Origin: Candidatus Bathyarchaeota archaeon
GTDB lineage: Archaea; Thermoproteota; Bathyarchaeia; Bathyarchaeales; UBA233
Reading direction: 5' to 3'
DNA: 10,345 bases
Assembly: GCA_004376975.1 (NCBI GenBank)
Contig: SOJA01000167.1
Coordinates: 1 to 10,345 of the forward strand
The translations under genes were made by a program, and so were the position numbers. Positions 7,769-10,345 of this stretch are shown here, piece by piece. The notes beneath the pieces are model-generated. The model searched no databases, was not told where the DNA came from, and was given only the letters and a program-made list of their open reading frames with translations. Numbering within the stretch: the stretch's first letter is position 1; every line of letters starts with the position of its first letter.

Positions 7769-7807
7769 TTACATCTCTTCGCTTATACATGCATAAGTGA
7801 TGCCCAT
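7769..7807 (-). other. 12-codon in-frame leader ORF before the Alg5-like gene
   Basis: On the minus strand an ATG at 7805-7807 opens a frame reading MGITYACISEEM. It stops with TAA at 7769-7771, one codon before the ATG of the GT2 gene and in the same frame. It would be transcribed only if the upstream TATA box (7842-7848) is used. The nearest GGAG-like sequence is about 16 nt from its ATG, which is too far for strong initiation, so translation is doubtful. Confidence 0.2.
7782..7797. promoter_or_regulatory. 16-bp near-palindrome upstream of the Alg5-like gene, possible operator
   Basis: CTTATACATGCATAAG is a palindrome apart from one mismatched pair. It lies 17-32 nt upstream of the leftward start codon and just inside the transcript expected from the distal TATA box. 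It shares the CATGCAT core with the palindrome in the gap before the FrhB-like gene. A regulator binding site is plausible but not shown. Confidence 0.3.
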
Positions 7808-7813
7808 ATATTT
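7806..7813 (-). promoter_or_regulatory. alternative proximal TATA-like element for the leftward string
   Basis: The minus strand reads AAATATAT here. An archaeal TATA box at this place would start transcription near 7783, leaving a leader of about 18 nt before the ATG at 7765. The upstream context is less BRE-like than at the distal element. Confidence 0.3.
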
Positions 7814-7841
7814 GATTGGGTAACTCCTACGTTACAGTTAG

Positions 7842-7848
7842 TATAAAA
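7842..7848 (-). promoter_or_regulatory. TATA box with BRE-like context for the leftward gene string
   Basis: The minus strand reads GAAAACTC then TTTTATA, a purine-rich BRE-like block directly before a TATA-like box. The usual archaeal spacing of about 25 nt would place the start of transcription near 7820, giving a leader of about 55 nt that includes the near-palindrome and the 12-codon leader frame. Confidence 0.45.
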
Positions 7849-8148
7849 GAGTTTTCGAATAACACCCCCAAATAATCACTTTATTCTTTCGCACCGCCAA
7901 AAAAATTTTTCCTCTTTTCCATGGTTCATATTTGTTTCGCGGGTTAGATTTTAGCAAAGTAACGATGTATGACTTGGTTCAACATAACAAAGTGAATAGG
8001 CGCACCGTAAAGAGTGGACTGCATGTGTATTTGCCTTTTCGAAATCAGCCATTTAGTAACTCTAAAGATTTAAACATCTGAGAAGGTTAACCAGAACACC
8101 CAGAAACTTTGCTTAGAATATCATTAGAATTGTTGACCATCAAATAAA

Positions 8149-8156
8149 TTTATAAA
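8149..8156 (+). promoter_or_regulatory. TATA box for the DPM1-like gene
   Basis: TTTATAAA on the plus strand, preceded by an A-rich AAATAAA block that fits a BRE, is a good archaeal TATA box. Transcription would start near 8178-8182, leaving a leader of about 45-50 nt before the ATG at 8229. Confidence 0.55.
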
Positions 8157-8218
8157 GAGTAAACGCTGAAATTGTCTTTCTAATAGAAACATCGTCTATG
8201 ACAGCTAGATTGGAAAGT

Positions 8219-8222
8219 GGAG
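8219..8222 (+). promoter_or_regulatory. ribosome binding site GGAG that favours the ATG at 8229
   Basis: GGAG is spaced 6 nt from the ATG at 8229-8231. An in-frame GTG at 8217 overlaps this GGAG and has only a GGAAA directly abutting it, so the ATG is the better start. Confidence 0.6.
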
Positions 8223-8228
8223 AAATAC

Positions 8229-9026
8229 ATGCTCTCTGCAACAGAAGAGGAAAGGAATTTGCATCCCCCCAGCGCAAGACATGAGAGCCTAGCAAATAAA
8301 CAATCTCTCGGCATCATACTTCCAACCTTCTGTGAAGCTGAGACCATAGAAAATTTAATCAGGGAAATCAAGGATGCAAATCAAGATGTATTAATCCTCG
8401 TAGTAGATGATTCGAGTCCAGATGGGACAGCTGGCAGAGTCAAGAAGCTGCAGAAAGAATATAGCAACATTTTGCTCATGGAAAGACCTGAAAAACTTGG
8501 GCTTGGAACAGCCATCACAGATGGGTTTAAAGCAATTTTATCTTTGGAGAACCCTCCAGAACACATTATTACAATGGATGCGGACTACTCTCACAACCCA
8601 CAAGCCATACCGCAATTACTTGCGACAGCAGAAAAAGGCTACGATTTAGTTATTGGAAGCCGGTATTCAAAAGGCGGCAAAATTGTCGGGTGGCACATCC
8701 TACGACGGATAATTAGCCGTGCTGCTAATCTTGTGGCGTCCACAATGGTGGGTTTGAGGATACGTGATTGCACAAGCGGTTTCAGATGTTATTCAAAAGA
8801 ATATATAAAGAGCGTAATCGGTTGTCTCCACAGTCAGACGTATGAAATACAGATAGAAACGGTGAAACAGGCGTGGATGAGAGGATTTGCTCTAACAGAA
8901 ATGCCTATAGTGTTTGAGAATAGAAAAAGAGGCAAGTCGAAGCTTACTAGAGCAGAATTTCAAGGATTCTTTTCATATATCGTCAAAGCTAAACTTGCCG
9001 TTCTAAACAGGGCGTCAAAAACTTAA
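8229..9026 (+). CDS. GT2 dolichol-phosphate mannosyltransferase (DPM1)-like
   Basis: This is a 265-residue GT-A fold enzyme (269 residues if the GTG at 8217 is used). It follows DPM1 closely in this order: IILPTFCEAETIENL (29-43), VVDDSSPDGT (58-67), ERPEKLGLGTAITDGF (85-100), DADYSHNP (117-124) as the metal and GDP-sugar site, IGSRYSKGGKIVGWHILRR (142-160), ISRAANL (162-168), RDCTSGFRCYS (179-189), YEIQIE (205-210) and NRKRGKSKLT (231-240). The family makes dolichyl-phosphate mannose from GDP-mannose; the exact sugar here is inferred. There is no C-terminal membrane domain, as in human DPM1 and unlike longer archaeal forms, so it is a soluble or peripheral enzyme. No small DPM2/DPM3-like partner is visible nearby. 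It is divergent from the leftward string, has its own TATA box, and converges on the second GT4 gene. Confidence 0.92.
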   Translation: MLSATEEERNLHPPSARHESLANKQSLGIILPTFCEAETIENLIREIKDANQDVLILVVDDSSPDGTAGRVKKLQKEYSNILLMERPEKLGLGTAITDGFKAILSLENPPEHIITMDADYSHNPQAIPQLLATAEKGYDLVIGSRYSKGGKIVGWHILRRIISRAANLVASTMVGLRIRDCTSGFRCYSKEYIKSVIGCLHSQTYEIQIETVKQAWMRGFALTEMPIVFENRKRGKSKLTRAEFQGFFSYIVKAKLAVLNRASKT

Positions 9027-9052
9027 ACTTGAAACTCGAAGAGAATCTTTTG

Positions 9053-9071
9053 AAAAGCAAAAGCAAATTTA
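9053..9071 (-). terminator. T-rich tract on the minus strand after the second GT4 gene
   Basis: On the minus strand this stretch reads as repeated runs of T (AAATTTGCTTTTGCTTTTC), about 140 nt past the stop of the leftward GT4 gene and just before the converging DPM1-like gene. Archaeal transcription often ends at such U-rich tracts without a hairpin. Assignment is by composition only. Confidence 0.3.
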
Positions 9072-9089
9072 GAGCCCCGCGCAATGACT

Positions 9090-9122
9090 GTTTTCGTTCA
9101 TTCATCAATTTTGTTTGATTTC
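9090..9122 (+). terminator. T-rich tract after the DPM1-like gene
   Basis: Several T runs (TTTTCGTT, ATTTTGTTTGATTTCT) lie 65-100 nt past the stop of the rightward DPM1-like gene. They fit an archaeal U-rich terminator in the convergent gap between this gene and the leftward GT4 gene. The evidence is composition and position only. Confidence 0.3.
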
Positions 9123-9189
9123 TCCCTCAATAGCCCGAAGAGTAGTTGCACACCGAACCCCTTCTGTCTCACACTTCTTTCTCCATCAA

Positions 9190-9207
9190 AGCCTCCTTTG
9201 CGAGGTT
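9190..9207 (-). other. short hairpin directly after the second GT4 gene
   Basis: AGCCTC and GAGGTT can pair (6 bp with one G-U) around a 6-nt loop, 4-20 nt past the stop codon at 9211-9213. No U tract follows closely. It may stabilise the 3' end of the transcript, or be chance. Confidence 0.2.
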
Positions 9208-9210
9208 CAC

Positions 9211-10332
9211 TTAGCACCTGCCGGCTTCTACCATTTGGCTCCATTCTTCCGCTATGTCTTCTATATCAAAAAGTAAAGCTCTTCTTCTAGCGTTCATTCT
9301 TATAGTTGATGAGTAGCCACTCCTCCATAACTTTGCAGCCAAACGTATGATTTCTTCACGAGTATCGACAAGCCAGCCAGTCACACTATTAACGACTGTT
9401 TCAGAGGGTCCTTGGCGGTTGTAAGATAATACTGGAGTACCGCACGCCATACTTTCTACTGGTATGTATCCGAAGGGTTCATGGTTAAAAGTAAACAATG
9501 TAAAGAGGGCGTTTGAGTATAGATTTACAAGCTCCTGATTAGATACTTTGCCAAGAAACTCGATGTTTCTATGCCCAAAAATCTTCTTTGACTTAAGAAG
9601 AATTTTCGATCCGAAAGCCTTGATCCTCACACCCGCATCTCCTATCTCCTTTAAAACGCAAAAATCAGTCTCTTTACCAAAGTAAGTTAAGATATAATCA
9701 CCAGAGTGTGTTGATGTAGGCTTGAATGCGTTGCAATCAAGAGGGGGGTATATAACTTTGTGAACTTCAAGGTTTCTCTCTTCGTACATTGATGCACAAA
9801 ACTTCGAGTTGGCGATTATGAATTTTGATTTCGAAGCTATGAGCCTTATCAATCTGTTGTCAGCGAAAGCAAGTAGGGGTTTCAAGACTTCATATGGAAA
9901 TCTGTAACGTAGGGGAAGGTCGTCCTGCATATCTTTGAGTGCGTCTGTAGTAGGACCTTGGGCATACCATATTGTGGAAGGTACTGCTATAGTATGAGAA
10001 AAATTAATCACCATGTCATCTTGAGGGGGGAAACTTCTGGAATTGAGATCAAAAAAAGCCTCGCGAGCCCAAGTTTCAAGCCATGAAATAGGAGGTCCAC
10101 CTCTGCTAATCGTGTGAGCATTAAGGTCTATATACCTTAAAGACTGTGACTTGAGGGAATTTTGAACATCGTCAGAAATTTTTGTGGAAACTATGGAAAC
10201 ATCATGTTTCCTTTCAACCATAACTTTTGCTACAAGAAGCGCAGGAGCTATAGGACCATATGCGTCCAACATGGGATCACAGATTATACACAAATTCAAT
10301 TTTTCACACTTGCTGTTCCATTTAATCGCCAT
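9211..10332 (-). CDS. GT4 family glycosyltransferase, Alg2/Alg11-like
   Basis: This is a 373-residue GT-B fold family 4 enzyme, complete in the window. The N-terminal domain has LNLCIICDPMLDAYGPIAPA (12-31), STIWYAQGPTTD (119-130) and FIIANSKFCASMYEE (171-185), then VIYPPLDCNAF (193-203). The YPPLD segment and the shape of this region recall Alg2/Alg11-type mannosyltransferases. The C-terminal domain has LTYFGKET (215-222) and the E-x7-E motif E285 to E293 within HEPFGYIPVESMACGTPVLSY, then QGPSETVVNSVTGWLVD (307-323). An in-frame TAA at 10342-10344 limits the start to the ATG at 10332. No Shine-Dalgarno sequence is seen in the 13 nt before it, so the message may be leaderless. It converges with the DPM1-like gene and is not in the same transcript as the main leftward string unless transcription reads through. 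The sugar specificity is not established. Confidence 0.9.
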   Translation of the reverse strand: MAIKWNSKCEKLNLCIICDPMLDAYGPIAPALLVAKVMVERKHDVSIVSTKISDDVQNSLKSQSLRYIDLNAHTISRGGPPISWLETWAREAFFDLNSRSFPPQDDMVINFSHTIAVPSTIWYAQGPTTDALKDMQDDLPLRYRFPYEVLKPLLAFADNRLIRLIASKSKFIIANSKFCASMYEERNLEVHKVIYPPLDCNAFKPTSTHSGDYILTYFGKETDFCVLKEIGDAGVRIKAFGSKILLKSKKIFGHRNIEFLGKVSNQELVNLYSNALFTLFTFNHEPFGYIPVESMACGTPVLSYNRQGPSETVVNSVTGWLVDTREEIIRLAAKLWRSGYSSTIRMNARRRALLFDIEDIAEEWSQMVEAGRC

Positions 10333-10345
10333 ATCAACGCTTTAT

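Larger units (their letters stand above)
7766..8216. other. divergent intergenic region between the two GT2 genes
   Basis: This non-coding stretch of about 450 nt lies between the leftward Alg5-like gene and the rightward DPM1-like gene. It holds candidate archaeal promoters for both directions, a 16-bp near-palindrome, and a 12-codon leader frame on the minus strand, all listed separately. The middle part (about 7860-8140) is AT-rich with homopolymeric runs near 7899-7912. No tRNA, no clear C/D box RNA and no convincing open frame was found there. Confidence 0.6.

Noticed and set aside
7860..8140. Possible tRNA or C/D box RNA in the divergent region
   Set aside because: A GGTTCAA at 7975-7981 lacks a matching T-arm stem and acceptor stem. 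C-box-like strings lack a partner D box at a suitable distance.
9169..9198. AAGGAGG followed by ATG on the minus strand, resembling a strong gene start
   Set aside because: The frame has only five codons before TGA, and the AAGGAGG lies in the loop and stem of a short hairpin. A neighbouring frame is open for about 40 codons but has no start with this spacing.
9084..9290. 68-codon open frame on the plus strand in the convergent gap
   Set aside because: It runs into the 3' end of the leftward GT4 gene, has low-complexity Ser/Leu/Pro content, and no ribosome binding site was seen.
1..10345. CRISPR array, insertion sequence or phage remnant
   Set aside because: No regularly spaced repeats, transposase or integrase frames, or terminal inverted repeats with target duplications were seen on either strand.

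Overview
This window looks like archaeal chromosomal DNA carrying a surface-glycan or protein-glycosylation locus. Three things point to archaea. There are two soluble dolichyl-phosphate-sugar-synthase-type GT2 enzymes. There are TATA/BRE-like promoter elements, with no clear bacterial -35/-10 pairs, in the divergent intergenic region. The ribosome binding sites are short GGAG types. The DNA is AT-rich by eye. A TACK-type lineage such as Bathyarchaeia would fit, but that placement is a guess; no ribosomal or other marker gene is present.

Layout. A leftward gene string runs from about 7765 down to 136: an Alg5-like GT2 (6941-7765), a GT4 glycosyltransferase (5815-6909), an FrhB-like iron-sulfur protein with two ferredoxin-type clusters (4462-5736), a polysaccharide pyruvyl transferase family protein (3278-4465), and a 1051-residue GT-C/YfhO-like membrane protein (136-3291). 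The last three genes are joined by a 4-nt ATGA overlap and a 14-nt overlap, so they are very likely co-transcribed and translationally coupled. Divergent from this string, across an intergenic region of about 460 nt, is a rightward DPM1-like GT2 (8229-9026) with its own TATA box. It converges with a second leftward GT4 gene (9211-10332), which resembles Alg2/Alg11. The far left 135 nt hold the 3' flank of the string, a small perfect inverted repeat, and possibly the start of another leftward gene.

How the genes may work together (inference). The two GT2 enzymes would charge dolichyl phosphate with hexoses on the cytoplasmic face. The two GT4 enzymes would extend a lipid-linked glycan using nucleotide sugars. 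The GT-C protein, with about 11-12 membrane segments and a large extracytoplasmic beta-rich region, would use a polyprenyl-linked sugar on the outer face. The coupled FrhB-like/pyruvyl transferase pair would modify the glycan, for example with a pyruvate ketal and a linked redox step. That pairing is the most distinctive part of the locus.

No rRNA, tRNA, CRISPR array, insertion sequence or integrase was seen.
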